Source: Pseudomonadota bacterium
GTDB lineage: Bacteria; Pseudomonadota; Gammaproteobacteria; Burkholderiales; Thiobacillaceae
Reading direction: 5' to 3'
DNA length: 64,000 nt
Assembly: GCA_021848725.1 (NCBI GenBank)
Contig: JAJZTS010000004.1
Span: 1-64,000 of the forward strand
The notes below the pieces were generated by a model, which worked only from the letters and a program-made list of their open reading frames with translations, did not search any database and was not told where the DNA came from. Both the position numbers and the translations under genes were made by a program. Of the stretch, positions 9,330 to 18,482 are shown piece after piece; position 1 is the first letter of the stretch; each line of letters starts with the position of its first letter.

Positions 9330-11573
9330 ATGCGATTCCGCTTTCCCGTCGTCATCATCGACGAAGACTTCCGTTCCGAAAATCAGAGCGGCTTGTCCAT
9401 TCGCGCCCTGGCCAAGGCCATCGAGGAAGAGGGGATGGAGGTGCTGGGGGTGACCAGCTACGGCGACCTGTCCTCCTTTGCCCAACAGCAGTCGCGCGCG
9501 TCGGTCTTCATCCTGTCGGTCGATGACGAGGAATTGGCCAACGAAGAAGAAGAGACCATCGCCGAGCTGCGCGCCTTCGTCGAGGGGATTCGCTTCCGCA
9601 ATGCCGAGATTCCGATCTTCCTGCACGGCGAGACCCGCACCTCGCGCCATATCCCGAATGACATCCTGCGCGAGCTGAACGGCTTCATCCACATGCTGGA
9701 GGACACACCCGAGTTCCTCGCCCGCTATATCGTGCGCGAGGCGCGGACCTATCTGGACTCCATCGTGCCGCCGTTCTTCCGGGCGCTGACCCATTACGCC
9801 TCGGACGGCTCCTATTCCTGGCATTGCCCGGGCCATTCCGGTGGTGTCGCCTTCCTGAAGTCGCCGATCGGCCAGATGTTCCACCAGTTCTTCGGCGAGA
9901 ACCTGCTGCGGGCCGATGTCTGCAACGCCGTGGACGAGCTGGGCCAGCTGCTCGATCACACCGGCCCAGTGGCGGCCTCCGAGCGCAATGCGGCGCGCAT
10001 CTTCAACTGCGACCATCTGTTTTTCGTCACCAACGGCACTTCGACCTCGAACAAAATGGTCTGGCACTCGACTGTGGCGCCGGACGACATCGTGGTGGTC
10101 GACCGCAATTGCCACAAATCCATCTTGCACTCGATCATCATGACCGGCGCGATCCCAGTGTTTCTGACGCCGACCCGCAACCATTACGGCATCATCGGCC
10201 CGATCCCGCTGAGTGAATTCAAGATCGAGAACATCCAGAAGAAGATCGAGGCCAACCCCTTCGCCAGCAAGCTCAAGAACAAGAAGCCGCGCATCCTGAC
10301 GATCACCCAGTCGACCTACGACGGCGTGATGTACAACGTCGAGACGGTCAAAGAGATGCTCGATGGCCGGATCGATACCCTGCATTTCGACGAGGCCTGG
10401 TTGCCGCACGCCGCCTTCCACGACTTCTATGGCGACTACCACGCCATCGGCGAGGGCCGCTCGCGCTGCAAGGATTCGATGATCTTCGCCACCCAGTCGA
10501 CCCATAAGTTGTTGGCCGGCTTAAGCCAGGCCTCGCAGATCCTGGTGCAGGACTCGGAGCAACGCCAGCTCGATCGCGACGTGTTCAATGAGGCCTATCT
10601 GATGCATAGCTCGACTTCGCCGCAATACGCGATCATCGCCTCTTGCGACGTGGCGGCGGCGATGATGGAACCGCCGGCCGGTACCGCCCTGGTCGAGGAG
10701 TCCCTGGTCGAGGCGATGGATTTCCGTCGCGCGATGCGCAAGGTCGAGCGCGAGTTTGGCCAGTCCTGGTGGTTCAAGGTTTGGGGGCCGCAATACCTGG
10801 CCGAAGAGGCGGAGGGGGTGGGCGACCAGGAAGACTGGATGCTGAAGGATAATGAGCGTTGGCACGGTTTCGGCAACATCGCGCCGGGCTTCAATATGCT
10901 CGACCCGATCAAGGCGACCATTATCACCCCGGGCCTGGACGTGTCCGGTGAGTTTGCCGACCGGGGCATCCCGGCCGCCATTGTCACCAAGTACCTGGCC
11001 GAGCACGGCGTCATCGTCGAGAAGACCGGCCTGTATTCCTTCTTCATCATGTTCACTATCGGTATCACCAAGGGCCGTTGGAACACACTGTTGACCGCCT
11101 TGCAGCAGTTCAAGACCGATTACGACGCGAACCAGCCGCTGTGGAAGGTGTTGCCGGAGTTCATCGAGAAACAGCCGCGTTACGAGAAGATCGGCCTCGG
11201 GGACTTGTGCGACCAGATTCACAGTATCTACAAGGCCAATGACGTCGCCCGGTTGACGACCGAGATGTATCTGTCCGAGATGGCGCCGGCGATGAAGCCG
11301 GCCGAGGCCTTCGCCAAGATGGCGCACCGCGAGATCGAGCGGGTCGAGATCGACAAGTTGGAAGGCCGCATCACCAGCGTGCTGCTCACCCCCTATCCGC
11401 CGGGTATCCCCTTGCTGATCCCGGGCGAGCGCTTCAACAGCACCATCGTGCGCTACTTGCAGTTCGCCCGCGATTTCAATGAGCAATTCCCGGGTTTCGA
11501 GACCGACATCCACGGCCTGGTCAAGGAAGCCATCGACGGCAAGGTGGCTTATCACGTCGATTGCGTGGCCTGA
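9330..11573 (+). CDS. PLP-dependent Orn/Lys/Arg decarboxylase (AdiA-like length)
   Basis: This 747-residue fold-type-I amino acid decarboxylase has three parts: an N-terminal CheY-like wing domain (about 1-130), a PLP-binding core and a C-terminal domain. K393 in STHKLL is the Schiff-base lysine, and FDEAWLPHAAF is the conserved cofactor-contacting aspartate region. SWHCPGHSGG is the family signature. Length is closest to biodegradative arginine decarboxylase, but lysine or ornithine cannot be excluded from sequence alone. The start at 9330 follows GGAGTAAGG; an upstream ATG at 9300 lies inside the palindromic repeat and is rejected. No antiporter gene is adjacent. Confidence 0.92.
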   Translation: MRFRFPVVIIDEDFRSENQSGLSIRALAKAIEEEGMEVLGVTSYGDLSSFAQQQSRASVFILSVDDEELANEEEETIAELRAFVEGIRFRNAEIPIFLHGETRTSRHIPNDILRELNGFIHMLEDTPEFLARYIVREARTYLDSIVPPFFRALTHYASDGSYSWHCPGHSGGVAFLKSPIGQMFHQFFGENLLRADVCNAVDELGQLLDHTGPVAASERNAARIFNCDHLFFVTNGTSTSNKMVWHSTVAPDDIVVVDRNCHKSILHSIIMTGAIPVFLTPTRNHYGIIGPIPLSEFKIENIQKKIEANPFASKLKNKKPRILTITQSTYDGVMYNVETVKEMLDGRIDTLHFDEAWLPHAAFHDFYGDYHAIGEGRSRCKDSMIFATQSTHKLLAGLSQASQILVQDSEQRQLDRDVFNEAYLMHSSTSPQYAIIASCDVAAAMMEPPAGTALVEESLVEAMDFRRAMRKVEREFGQSWWFKVWGPQYLAEEAEGVGDQEDWMLKDNERWHGFGNIAPGFNMLDPIKATIITPGLDVSGEFADRGIPAAIVTKYLAEHGVIVEKTGLYSFFIMFTIGITKGRWNTLLTALQQFKTDYDANQPLWKVLPEFIEKQPRYEKIGLGDLCDQIHSIYKANDVARLTTEMYLSEMAPAMKPAEAFAKMAHREIERVEIDKLEGRITSVLLTPYPPGIPLLIPGERFNSTIVRYLQFARDFNEQFPGFETDIHGLVKEAIDGKVAYHVDCVA

Positions 11574-11588
11574 TGCGGGGTTTCTGCC

Positions 11589-11617
11589 TTGCTATCCGAC
11601 TGATTTTTCATTAGAAT
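11589..11617 (+). promoter_or_regulatory. Sigma70-type promoter for rpsF operon
   Basis: TTGCTA and TAGAAT are separated by exactly 17 bp, starting 16 bp after the decarboxylase stop and about 110 bp upstream of rpsF. Position and spacing fit a housekeeping promoter. Confidence 0.65.
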
Positions 11618-11723
11618 CCCGCCCCTTCCCCGGCTTGTTGGTTCGGGCCGGGTTCCTTGCTCCACCGCTGCTTCGGCTGTTAGGCCGAAACGGACGGGGG
11701 GCCGTTAGTCCGAAAGGAGTGTT
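11618..11723 (+). promoter_or_regulatory. Structured 5' leader of rpsF operon (possible S6:S18 autoregulatory leader)
   Basis: About 100 nt of untranslated leader contain two predicted hairpins before the Shine-Dalgarno AAAGGAG: TTCGGC/GCCGAA and CGGAC/GTCCG. The near-repeated segments CTGTTAGGCCGAAA and CCGTTAGTCCGAAA are seen here. In many bacteria the S6:S18 complex binds a structured leader of this operon. Assignment to that motif is inference from position. Confidence 0.4.
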
Positions 11724-12104
11724 ATGCGTCACTACGAAATCGTCTTTATCGTCCATCCGGACCAGAGCGAGCAGGTGCCCGCCATGGTCGAGCGTTACCG
11801 CAGCCTGATCACGTCCAAGAGCGGTCATATCCATCGTCTGGAAGACTGGGGCCGCCGCCAGATGGCCTACACCATCCAGAAGGTGCACAAGGCCCACTAC
11901 GTGTTGATGAACATCGAGTGCGACCAGGAGACCCTGGACGAGCTGGATCACGGCTTCCGCTTCAACGATGCCATCCTGCGCCACATCGTCATCAAGCGTG
12001 ACGAGGCCGTCACCGGCGCTTCGCCGATGATGAAGGAAGAGAAGTCCCGCAATATGCTGGCTCCTCAGTCGCAGCAGGAGGCTTCGACCGAGGCTGCCGC
12101 CTAA
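11724..12104 (+). CDS. rpsF: 30S ribosomal protein S6
   Basis: This 126-residue protein matches S6 from [18 protein letters not shown] through the [10 protein letters not shown] motif. It has an extended Glu/Ser/Gln/Ala-rich tail where polyglutamylation occurs in some bacteria. S6 pairs with S18 on the 30S platform. It is the first gene of rpsF-priB-rpsR-rplI, with a good Shine-Dalgarno (AAAGGAG) before ATG. The priB GTG starts 2 nt after its stop codon. Confidence 0.97.
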   Translation: MRHYEIVFIVHPDQSEQVPAMVERYRSLITSKSGHIHRLEDWGRRQMAYTIQKVHKAHYVLMNIECDQETLDELDHGFRFNDAILRHIVIKRDEAVTGASPMMKEEKSRNMLAPQSQQEASTEAAA

Positions 12105-12106
12105 GG

Positions 12107-12400
12107 GTGGCCAACCGGGTCGAGTTGACAGGGCAGATACTGGAGACCAGCGGCCTGCGCTATACCCCAGCCGGCCTGCCCACCGTGCAAATGCGTTTGG
12201 CGCATGGCTCGGAGCAGGGCGAGGCAGGGCGGATGCGGCAGGTGGTGTGCGAGATTGAGGCGATCGCCTTCGGCGACATTGCCAACAAGCTCAGCCAAGG
12301 CCAGATCGGTACCCAGCTCAGCGTGTCCGGCTTTCTCGACCGTAAGAGCCCCCGCAGCAGCCTGTTGACGTTGCACGTAACCGATTACGAATTGATTTAA
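12107..12400 (+). CDS. priB: Primosomal replication protein N (PriB)
   Basis: This 97-residue single OB-fold protein is related to SSB and binds ssDNA in PriA-directed replication restart. It begins at a GTG two bases after the rpsF stop and reads [21 protein letters not shown], the family N-terminus. Location between rpsF and rpsR is diagnostic of priB in beta- and gammaproteobacteria. The close gap implies translational coupling. Confidence 0.92.
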   Translation: MANRVELTGQILETSGLRYTPAGLPTVQMRLAHGSEQGEAGRMRQVVCEIEAIAFGDIANKLSQGQIGTQLSVSGFLDRKSPRSSLLTLHVTDYELI

Positions 12401-12411
12401 GGAGTACCACC

Positions 12412-12687
12412 ATGGCGTTTTTCCGACGCAAGCCTGATAACAAAGGCAAGGGCAAGACCGGCGGCGCGTTGTTCCGTCGCAAGAAATTCTGCCGTTTCAC
12501 TGCCGAGGGCGTGAAAGAGATCGACTACAAGGACACTGAAGTTCTGAAGGACTTCCTGACCGAGCAGGGCCGCATCATCCCCGCTCGCATCACCGGCACC
12601 CGTGCCCACTATCAGCGCCAACTGGCCACCGCGATCAAGCGTGCCCAGTTCTTGGCCCTGCTGCCTTACACCGACCTGCACCAGTAA
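12412..12687 (+). CDS. rpsR: 30S ribosomal protein S18
   Basis: This 91-residue S18 begins after the Shine-Dalgarno AAGGAG. The conserved core is [34 protein letters not shown] and the basic [23 protein letters not shown]. It has a slightly longer basic N-terminus ([15 protein letters not shown]) than the E. coli protein, a variant seen in betaproteobacteria. It forms a heterodimer with S6. Confidence 0.97.
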   Translation: MAFFRRKPDNKGKGKTGGALFRRKKFCRFTAEGVKEIDYKDTEVLKDFLTEQGRIIPARITGTRAHYQRQLATAIKRAQFLALLPYTDLHQ

Positions 12688-12699
12688 GAGGAGCGCAAC

Positions 12700-13149
12700 A
12701 TGGAAATTATTCTGCTGGAAAAGGTTGTCAACCTGGGTGCTTTGGGCGATATCGTCCGGGTCAAGGACGGTTTTGCCCGTAACTTCCTGATCCCCCAGGG
12801 CAAGGCCAAACGCGCCACCGCCGCCAACCGCGAGGAATTCGCGCAGCGCCGCGCCGAGCTGGAAAAGATCGCTGCCGAGAAGCTGGCTACGGCTCAGACC
12901 CGTGCCGAAAAACTGACCGGCTATATGTTGCAGATCAGCCAGAAGGCCGGTGTCGATGGCCGTCTGTTCGGCTCCGTCACCAACGTCGATATCGCCGAAG
13001 CCTTGAAGGCGCAAGGCTTCGATGTGAGCAAGGCCGAGGTGCGCATGCCCGCGGGTCCGTTCAAGATGGTCGGCGACTACGACCTGACCTTGGCCCTGCA
13101 CAGCGACGTCTCCGTCGACATCAAGGTGTCCGTGCTCGGCGAACACTAA
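12700..13149 (+). CDS. rplI: 50S ribosomal protein L9
   Basis: This 149-residue protein binds 23S rRNA near the L1 stalk base. The N-terminal domain shows [13 protein letters not shown] and [16 protein letters not shown], followed by the long connecting helix (about 40-75) and the C-terminal domain. Length equals the usual 148-150. It is the last gene of the rpsF operon and is followed by a strong terminator. Confidence 0.97.
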   Translation: MEIILLEKVVNLGALGDIVRVKDGFARNFLIPQGKAKRATAANREEFAQRRAELEKIAAEKLATAQTRAEKLTGYMLQISQKAGVDGRLFGSVTNVDIAEALKAQGFDVSKAEVRMPAGPFKMVGDYDLTLALHSDVSVDIKVSVLGEH

Positions 13150-13166
13150 GTCGCTATGGCCCAAGT

Positions 13167-13194
13167 ACAAAAGGCCGCACATGCGGCCTTTTGT
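13167..13194 (+). terminator. Intrinsic terminator of rpsF-rplI operon
   Basis: A 12-bp perfect inverted repeat (ACAAAAGGCCGC and its complement) closes an ACAT loop and ends in TTTTGT, 17 nt after the rplI stop. The A/T tracts on both sides could let it work in both directions. Confidence 0.85.
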
Positions 13195-13217
13195 CATTTA
13201 GGGGCCAAGGCTACAAT
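13191..13217 (+). promoter_or_regulatory. Possible dnaB promoter
   Basis: TTGTCA lies at the end of the terminator and TACAAT at 13212-13217. The 15-bp spacer is short, so the call rests mainly on the good -10 element 24 bp before the dnaB ATG. Confidence 0.3.
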
Positions 13218-13240
13218 GCCCCTTTACGAATCGAGCCACT

Positions 13241-14638
13241 ATGTCCGCTGTTTTTGCCGATCCCGATCTGTCCGCCATCAAGCTGCCGCCGCATTCGGTG
13301 GAAGCGGAACAATCTGTGTTGGGCGGGCTCTTGTTGGAAAACGGCGCCTGGGATCGGGTGGCGGACGCGATCTCCGAGGTCGATTTCTACCGAGCCGATC
13401 ACAAGCTGATCTGGAAGCAGATCACGCGCTTGATCGAGGACAACAAACCGGCCGACGTGATCACCGTGGCCGAGGCCTTGGAGTCGCACAAACAGCTCGA
13501 CGAAGTCGGCGGCCTGCCGTACCTGACGACGCTGGCGCAGAACACACCGTCGGCGGCCAATATCCGCCGTTATGCCGAGATCGTGCGCGAGCGCGCGGTG
13601 CTGCGTCGGCTGGCCGAGGTCGGTTCCGAGATTGCCGAGTTGTCCTACAACCCGGCCGGACGCAGGGCGAGCGAGATCCTCGACGAGGCCGAGGCCAAGG
13701 TGTTCGAGATCAAGGAGGCCGGGGCCCGTGGCGGCCAAGGCTTCCAGGAGATCAAACCGGTGCTGATCGAGGTCGTCAACCGCATCGACGAACTCTACAA
13801 CCGGGATAACCCGAGTGAGATTACCGGCGTGCCGACCGGCTTCGCCGACCTGGATGGCAAGACCTCCGGTTTGCAGCCGGGCGATCTGGTCATCGTCGCC
13901 GGCCGGCCGTCCATGGGTAAGACCGCCTTCTCGCTCAATATCGCGGAGAACGTCGCCTTAGCGGCCAATTTGCCGGTGGCGGTGTTCAGTATGGAAATGG
14001 CCTCGACCCAATTGGTCATGCGGATGCTGGGTTCGGTCGGCAAGCTGGACCAGCATAAGCTGCGTACCGGCCGTATCAGCGCCGATGATTGGCCCAGGCT
14101 GACCCATTCCCTTGGCGTGTTGAGCGAGGCGCCGATCTTCATCGACGAGTCCGGTGGCCTCACCTCGATGGAGGTGCGCGCGCGCGCCCGGCGCCTGGCG
14201 CGCCAATGCAAGGATGGCCGCTTGGGCTTGATCGTCATCGATTACCTGCAGCTGATGTCGGGCAGTGGCGGTTCTGGCGAGAACCGCGCGACCGAGATCT
14301 CCGAGATCTCGCGTTCGCTGAAGAGCCTGGCCAAGGAACTGCACGTGCCGGTGATCGCGCTGTCTCAGCTCAACCGTTCGCTCGAACAGCGGCCGAACAA
14401 GCGGCCGGTGATGTCCGACTTGCGCGAATCCGGCGCCATCGAGCAGGACGCCGACGTGATCTTGTTCATCTATCGCGACGAGGTGTACAACCCGGATAGC
14501 CAGGACAAGGGTACGGCTGAGATCATCATTGGCAAGCAGCGGAACGGTCCGACCGGCACCGTGCGCCTGACCTTCATGGGCGAATTCACTCGCTTCGAGA
14601 ACTTCGCGGCCGACATCTACCTGACGTCGAACAACTAA
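13241..14638 (+). CDS. dnaB: Replicative DNA helicase DnaB
   Basis: This 465-residue hexameric helicase unwinds DNA at the replication fork. An N-terminal helical domain that contacts primase (about 1-150) begins with KLPPHSVEAEQSVLGG. The RecA-like motor has Walker A GRPSMGKT at 221-228, VFSMEM, Walker B LIVIDYLQLM, and SQLNRSLEQRPNKRP. No intein or insertion is visible. It follows the rpsF operon, a common proteobacterial arrangement, and lies 6 bp before alr. Confidence 0.97.
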   Translation: MSAVFADPDLSAIKLPPHSVEAEQSVLGGLLLENGAWDRVADAISEVDFYRADHKLIWKQITRLIEDNKPADVITVAEALESHKQLDEVGGLPYLTTLAQNTPSAANIRRYAEIVRERAVLRRLAEVGSEIAELSYNPAGRRASEILDEAEAKVFEIKEAGARGGQGFQEIKPVLIEVVNRIDELYNRDNPSEITGVPTGFADLDGKTSGLQPGDLVIVAGRPSMGKTAFSLNIAENVALAANLPVAVFSMEMASTQLVMRMLGSVGKLDQHKLRTGRISADDWPRLTHSLGVLSEAPIFIDESGGLTSMEVRARARRLARQCKDGRLGLIVIDYLQLMSGSGGSGENRATEISEISRSLKSLAKELHVPVIALSQLNRSLEQRPNKRPVMSDLRESGAIEQDADVILFIYRDEVYNPDSQDKGTAEIIIGKQRNGPTGTVRLTFMGEFTRFENFAADIYLTSNN

Positions 14639-14644
14639 GGGTTT

Positions 14645-15715
14645 ATGTCCCGCCCGCTCGTTGCCCGCATCGATACCGCCGCCCTGGCCCATAATCTGGG
14701 TCTGGCCCGCCGCTTGGCCGGTGAAGCCCGCATCCTCGCAGTGATCAAGGCCAACGGTTATGGCCATGGACTGCTCCGCGTCGCACGTGCCCTGCGCGCG
14801 GCCGATGGCTTCGCCGTGCTGACCTTGGACGAGGCCGAGGCCCTGCGGGCGGAGGGTTTGACCCATCCGATCGTGATGCTCGAGGGCTTCTTCCATCCTG
14901 ACGAATTGCCGGCGCTGGCGCGCTGGCGTTTGCAGCCGGTGATCCACCGCGAAGATCAGGCCGATCTCTTAATGCGTGCCCGCCTTGACCATCGGCTCGA
15001 TGTCTTCGTCAAGGTCGATACTGGCATGCATCGCTTAGGCCTGCATCCTAAGCGGCTCAAGGCCGTGGTGGCGAGGCTGCAAGAGGCCGAATCGGTCGGC
15101 CACATTACCCTGATGACCCATTTTGCCAATGCCGACGATGCCGGGCTAGGCATCGTCGAGCCGATGCAGCTTTTCCACGAAGCGACAGAAGGGCTGGGGT
15201 TGCCCGCGAGCTTGGCCAATTCTGCTGCATTGCTGCGCTATCCGCAGTCCCATGGCGATTGGGTGCGACCTGGCATCATGCTCTATGGCGCATCGCCCTT
15301 CGGTGGTCAGAGTGGACAGGATGTCGGCTTGCTGCCGGCCATGACCCTGGAGAGCCGGCTCATTGCCCAGCGGTCTTTGCGCAAGGGCGAGGCGGTTGGC
15401 TATGGCAGCACCTTTGTCGCGCCCAAGGATATGCGTATTGGCATCGTGGCCTGCGGTTACGGCGACGGTTATCCGCGCCATGCCGATACTGGCACGCCGG
15501 TCTTGGTCGAGGGGCATCGCACGCGTACCTTGGGCAGGGTGTCGATGGATATGCTGTGCATAGACCTGAGCCCCATCCCGCATGGTCATGTCGGTAGCCT
15601 GGTGACGCTTTGGGGTGGCGACCTGCCGGCGGAGGAGGTGGCGGCCAGTGCCGGCACCATCGCCTATGAGTTGTTCACCGGCATCACGCCGCGGGTGCGC
15701 ATCGAGGAACATTAG
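14645..15715 (+). CDS. alr: Alanine racemase
   Basis: This 356-residue PLP enzyme converts L- to D-alanine for peptidoglycan. K35 in [10 protein letters not shown] forms the internal aldimine. Y272 in [12 protein letters not shown] is the opposing catalytic base. [11 protein letters not shown] and RPGIMLYG are further signatures. The dnaB-alr pairing with a 6-bp gap matches the conserved gamma/beta order and suggests co-transcription. Confidence 0.95.
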   Translation: MSRPLVARIDTAALAHNLGLARRLAGEARILAVIKANGYGHGLLRVARALRAADGFAVLTLDEAEALRAEGLTHPIVMLEGFFHPDELPALARWRLQPVIHREDQADLLMRARLDHRLDVFVKVDTGMHRLGLHPKRLKAVVARLQEAESVGHITLMTHFANADDAGLGIVEPMQLFHEATEGLGLPASLANSAALLRYPQSHGDWVRPGIMLYGASPFGGQSGQDVGLLPAMTLESRLIAQRSLRKGEAVGYGSTFVAPKDMRIGIVACGYGDGYPRHADTGTPVLVEGHRTRTLGRVSMDMLCIDLSPIPHGHVGSLVTLWGGDLPAEEVAASAGTIAYELFTGITPRVRIEEH

Positions 15716-15753
15716 GACGACGGGTGGCGCTGACGCTGCCGAGGGAAAACACC

Positions 15754-16542
15754 ATGTCAGACATTCTGGACAAGATATTAGCGGTCAAACATGAAGAGAT
15801 CGCCGCTGCCCGCAAGGCTGAACCGTTCGAAGCGATCCGCGAGGCGGCCGAATTGGCGCCGCCGCCGCGTGATTTTGTCGGTGCCGTCCGGGCCAAGCTG
15901 GAGGCCGGTCGGCCAGCGGTGATCGCCGAGATCAAGAAGGCCAGCCCGAGCAAGGGCGTTATTCGTGCCGACTTCAGGCCGGCCGAGATTGCAGCCAGTT
16001 ACGAGCGGGGCGGGGCGGCCTGCCTGTCCGTGCTCACTGATCGCCAGTTCTTCCAGGGCGCCTCGGAATACCTCAGGGAGGCGCGCGCGGCCTGCGCGCT
16101 GCCGGTGTTGCGCAAGGACTTCATGGTCGACCCCTATCAAGTCTACGAGGCGCGGGCCATGGGGGCGGACTGCATCCTGCTCATCGTGGCCGCCCTGGGG
16201 CTGGCACAAATGCAAGAGTTGGAGGCGCTGGCAGCGGAATTGGGCATGGCCGTGCTGGTCGAATCGCATAATGCAGCTGAATTGACGCAGGCCCTGCAGT
16301 TGAAGACGCCGCTCATCGGCATCAACAATCGCAACCTGCGCAGTTTCGAAGTCAGCTTGGCAACCACGCTGGACCTGCTGCCCGGCATCGCCCAGGATCG
16401 GATTGTTATTACTGAAAGCGGCATCCTCGTGCCGGCCGATGTCACGCTGATGCGGCAAAACGGCGTCCATGCCTTCCTGGTGGGTGAAGCCTTCATGCGG
16501 GCGGCCGAGCCGGGGGTGGAATTGGCTAATTTGTTCGGTTAA
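15754..16542 (+). CDS. trpC: Indole-3-glycerol phosphate synthase
   Basis: This 262-residue (beta/alpha)8 enzyme closes the indole ring in tryptophan synthesis. Visible signatures are [11 protein letters not shown] (catalytic lysine region), [38 protein letters not shown] and ITESGI. The ATG at 15754 has the Shine-Dalgarno GAGGGA and gives the family N-terminus MSDILDKI; an in-frame GTG at 15724 is less likely. It stands alone 38 bp after alr, without trpE, trpG or trpD, and it is not fused to trpF. Confidence 0.95.
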   Translation: MSDILDKILAVKHEEIAAARKAEPFEAIREAAELAPPPRDFVGAVRAKLEAGRPAVIAEIKKASPSKGVIRADFRPAEIAASYERGGAACLSVLTDRQFFQGASEYLREARAACALPVLRKDFMVDPYQVYEARAMGADCILLIVAALGLAQMQELEALAAELGMAVLVESHNAAELTQALQLKTPLIGINNRNLRSFEVSLATTLDLLPGIAQDRIVITESGILVPADVTLMRQNGVHAFLVGEAFMRAAEPGVELANLFG

Positions 16543-16578
16543 CTCATTGATAATTAACGGGATGGTTAAAAACTACCA

Positions 16579-16619
16579 GCCCCGGCCTTGTTGTTGGCAA
16601 GCAACAAGGCGACCGGGGC
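16579..16619 (+). terminator. Long hairpin after trpC
   Basis: GCCCCGG plus CCTTGTTG pair with CAACAAGG and CCGGGGC, with a 3-nt bulge (CGA) and an 8-nt loop. This is a 15-bp stem 36 nt after the trpC stop. No T-tract follows, so termination would be weak; it may also act in the porin upstream region. Confidence 0.45.
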
Positions 16620-16747
16620 GGGTGGCAAAAGTGGGAAAACCTTGGAGCCGAGCCCCCTGGCTTTGAGAAAATGGGCCCCGAACTTCTCGCGCGAGAGGTT
16701 GTAGATTCCCGGAAACCCGGGTGGTTTTCATCACAAAGGAGAGTTAC

Positions 16748-17809
16748 ATGAAGAAGTCTCTGATCGCTCTGGCTGTGGCCGGCGCCTTTGCCGCTCCCGC
16801 CTTCGCTGCCACTTCCAACGTGGACATTAGTGGCCAGCTCCACCTGTCTTTGGACTATCTGGACGCCGACACCGCTGCTGCCAGCGGCAACTGGAACGTT
16901 TCCAGCAACGCTTCTAACATCGTCGTCAAGGGTACCGAGGACCTGGGCGGTGGCATGAAGGCTGTTTGGAACATCCAGACCTACTTCGACGTGGGCGCCA
17001 CCGGCAATGCCGACGGTTCCTTCGGCGGCACCGCCAACGGCGTTGGCTCCGGCAACACCTATGTCGGCCTGAACGGCGGTTTCGGTACCGTTATCCTGGG
17101 CAAGGCTGAGTCCCCCCTGAAGATCGTCAGCCGCAAGGTCGACCTGTTCAACAACCAGATCGGTGATACCCGCAACCTGCTGAATGCCGATGGCGCCGCT
17201 GGTGACGTTCGCCCGAACAACGTTGTTGCTTACATCACCCCCGACATGAACGGCTTCAACGCCACCCTGGCCTACGTGACCAACACCGCTGCGGGTGCCG
17301 CTACCGACGCATCCGACACCGTTGTCGCTGCAAACGCCTTCTACACCAACGGCCCCCTGCTGTTGGGTGCTGGCTACCAGAACCGTGATTTCGGTACTGC
17401 GGGCAAGCCTGACGAGACCATCTGGCGCTTGGCCGGTGGCTACACCTTCGGCGACTTCAAGGCGGTTGCCTTCTATCAAGACGCTGGCGATGCGAACGGC
17501 GTTAAGAATGCCGACCGCAAAGTCTGGGGTCTGGGTGGCGCCTACGCGATGGGTCCGATGACCCTGAAGGCCCAGTACTATCAGGCCGATGACCGCAAGA
17601 GCACCAGCAACAACGGTGCCGATATGTGGGCCCTGGGTGTGGACTATGCCATGTCCAAGCGCACCACCGCTTACGTTGCTTATGCTAGCACCGACAACGA
17701 CTCCGGCGCTGCCTTTAGCGCCTTCGGCGGCGGTCACGGTGACAACCCCGGTACCGGCCTGGGCGGCAACCCGCACGGCGTTTCCCTGGGTCTGATCCAC
17801 AACTTCTAA
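16748..17809 (+). CDS. Outer-membrane porin, betaproteobacterial trimeric type
   Basis: This 353-residue porin has a clean signal peptide (MKKSLIALAVAGAFAAPAFA). The mature part of alternating beta strands starts SNVDISGQLHLSLDYLD and ends in the terminal phenylalanine typical of BamA-inserted barrels (GLIHNF). The segment GSGNTYVGLNGGFGTVILGKAESPL is the conserved region before the constriction loop. The start at 16748 follows AAAGGAGAG. Codon use is strongly biased to C-ending codons, consistent with very high expression. Solute specificity cannot be told. Confidence 0.93.
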   Translation: MKKSLIALAVAGAFAAPAFAATSNVDISGQLHLSLDYLDADTAAASGNWNVSSNASNIVVKGTEDLGGGMKAVWNIQTYFDVGATGNADGSFGGTANGVGSGNTYVGLNGGFGTVILGKAESPLKIVSRKVDLFNNQIGDTRNLLNADGAAGDVRPNNVVAYITPDMNGFNATLAYVTNTAAGAATDASDTVVAANAFYTNGPLLLGAGYQNRDFGTAGKPDETIWRLAGGYTFGDFKAVAFYQDAGDANGVKNADRKVWGLGGAYAMGPMTLKAQYYQADDRKSTSNNGADMWALGVDYAMSKRTTAYVAYASTDNDSGAAFSAFGGGHGDNPGTGLGGNPHGVSLGLIHNF

Positions 17810-17840
17810 TCGCCTAGATTTCTAGTCGTTTAGTGGTTGA

Positions 17841-17870
17841 AACGGGCGTCTTCGGACGCCCGTTTTTTTT
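17841..17870 (+). terminator. Intrinsic terminator of porin gene
   Basis: A 10-bp stem AACGGGCGTC/GACGCCCGTT closes a UUCG tetraloop and is followed by a run of T residues, 31 nt after the porin stop. This is a textbook terminator. Confidence 0.95.
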
Positions 17871-17991
17871 GTTCTCATGCCTATATCTTTCGATGGATCG
17901 CTCGGCCAAATGGCCGATTGGATATTTCGCTCGATTCGTTATGCTCCCATGGACGCCTGTTGCGTCCTTTTTGATCATTAGGGAGAACATG

Positions 17992-18285
17992 ATGAAGAAA
18001 TTAATGCTTGCGGTTTTGTTGTCGGCCTTGTTTGCTTTCCCGGTTTGGGCTGTTGTCGATATCAACAGTGCGACGCCATCGCAATTGGAAACGGTCAAGG
18101 GTATTGGCCCAGCCAAGGCGAAGGCGATCGTCGACTATCGCGATAAACATGGGGCATTTAAAAGCCTCGACGATCTAGCCAATGTAAAAGGCTTCGGCAA
18201 AGCCAGTGTCGCGAAGCTCAAAGACAAGCTTGCGGTCGATGGCAAGGTCGGAGAAAAAGCCATGCCAGCGACGAAGTCCAAGTGA
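17992..18285 (+). CDS. Secreted helix-hairpin-helix protein (ComEA-like)
   Basis: The 97-residue product has a signal peptide (MKKLMLAVLLSALFAFPVWA) and one ComEA-type double helix-hairpin-helix domain. That domain contains VDINSATPSQLETVKGIGPAKAKAIVDYR and the second hairpin VKGFGKASVAKL. Such periplasmic proteins bind dsDNA without sequence preference; in competent bacteria they pull DNA across the outer membrane. No other competence genes are in the window. Start 17992 is preferred over the adjacent ATG at 17989 because it leaves normal spacing from GGGAGA. A lysine-rich tail follows the domain. Confidence 0.88.
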   Translation: MKKLMLAVLLSALFAFPVWAVVDINSATPSQLETVKGIGPAKAKAIVDYRDKHGAFKSLDDLANVKGFGKASVAKLKDKLAVDGKVGEKAMPATKSK

Positions 18286-18298
18286 GTCTCAAACGGCA

Positions 18299-18327
18299 TT
18301 GAGCCCGAGAGGGGGATGCGCTAGAAT
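18299..18327 (+). promoter_or_regulatory. Sigma70-type promoter for 35-residue ORF
   Basis: TTGAGC (18299-18304) and TAGAAT (18322-18327) are separated by 17 bp, ending 30 bp upstream of the ATG of the small membrane ORF. Spacing is ideal. Confidence 0.65.
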
Positions 18328-18357
18328 CCGCCGGACTTTGCGATTTTGGAGCCTGCG

Positions 18358-18465
18358 ATGAAAGAGCTATTCAACAAGACCAACTTGCCGATGACCGTGG
18401 TGATCGCTTTGATCGCGTGGGCATGGCTGAGCCTGATCACGGTACTGATTGGCAAGCTGTTCTGA
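18358..18465 (+). CDS. 35-residue single-pass membrane microprotein
   Basis: This short ORF encodes 35 residues: a polar, positively charged start (MKELFNKTNLP), one hydrophobic helix (about residues 12-32, with two Trp) and the end GKLF. It has a Shine-Dalgarno (GGAG, about 9 nt before ATG), a well-spaced promoter 30 bp upstream and a strong terminator 23 bp downstream, so it is an independent transcription unit. I do not recognise a family. The main alternative is a chance ORF within a small-RNA gene bounded by the same promoter and terminator. Confidence 0.6.
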   Translation: MKELFNKTNLPMTVVIALIAWAWLSLITVLIGKLF

Positions 18466-18482
18466 CCTCGGCGCCACTCAAT

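Noticed and set aside
9279-10505. 408-codon antisense frame over the decarboxylase
   Set aside because: It is a shadow of the decarboxylase gene. Its first codons come from the GGGAGAGGG repeat, a common source of false gene starts.
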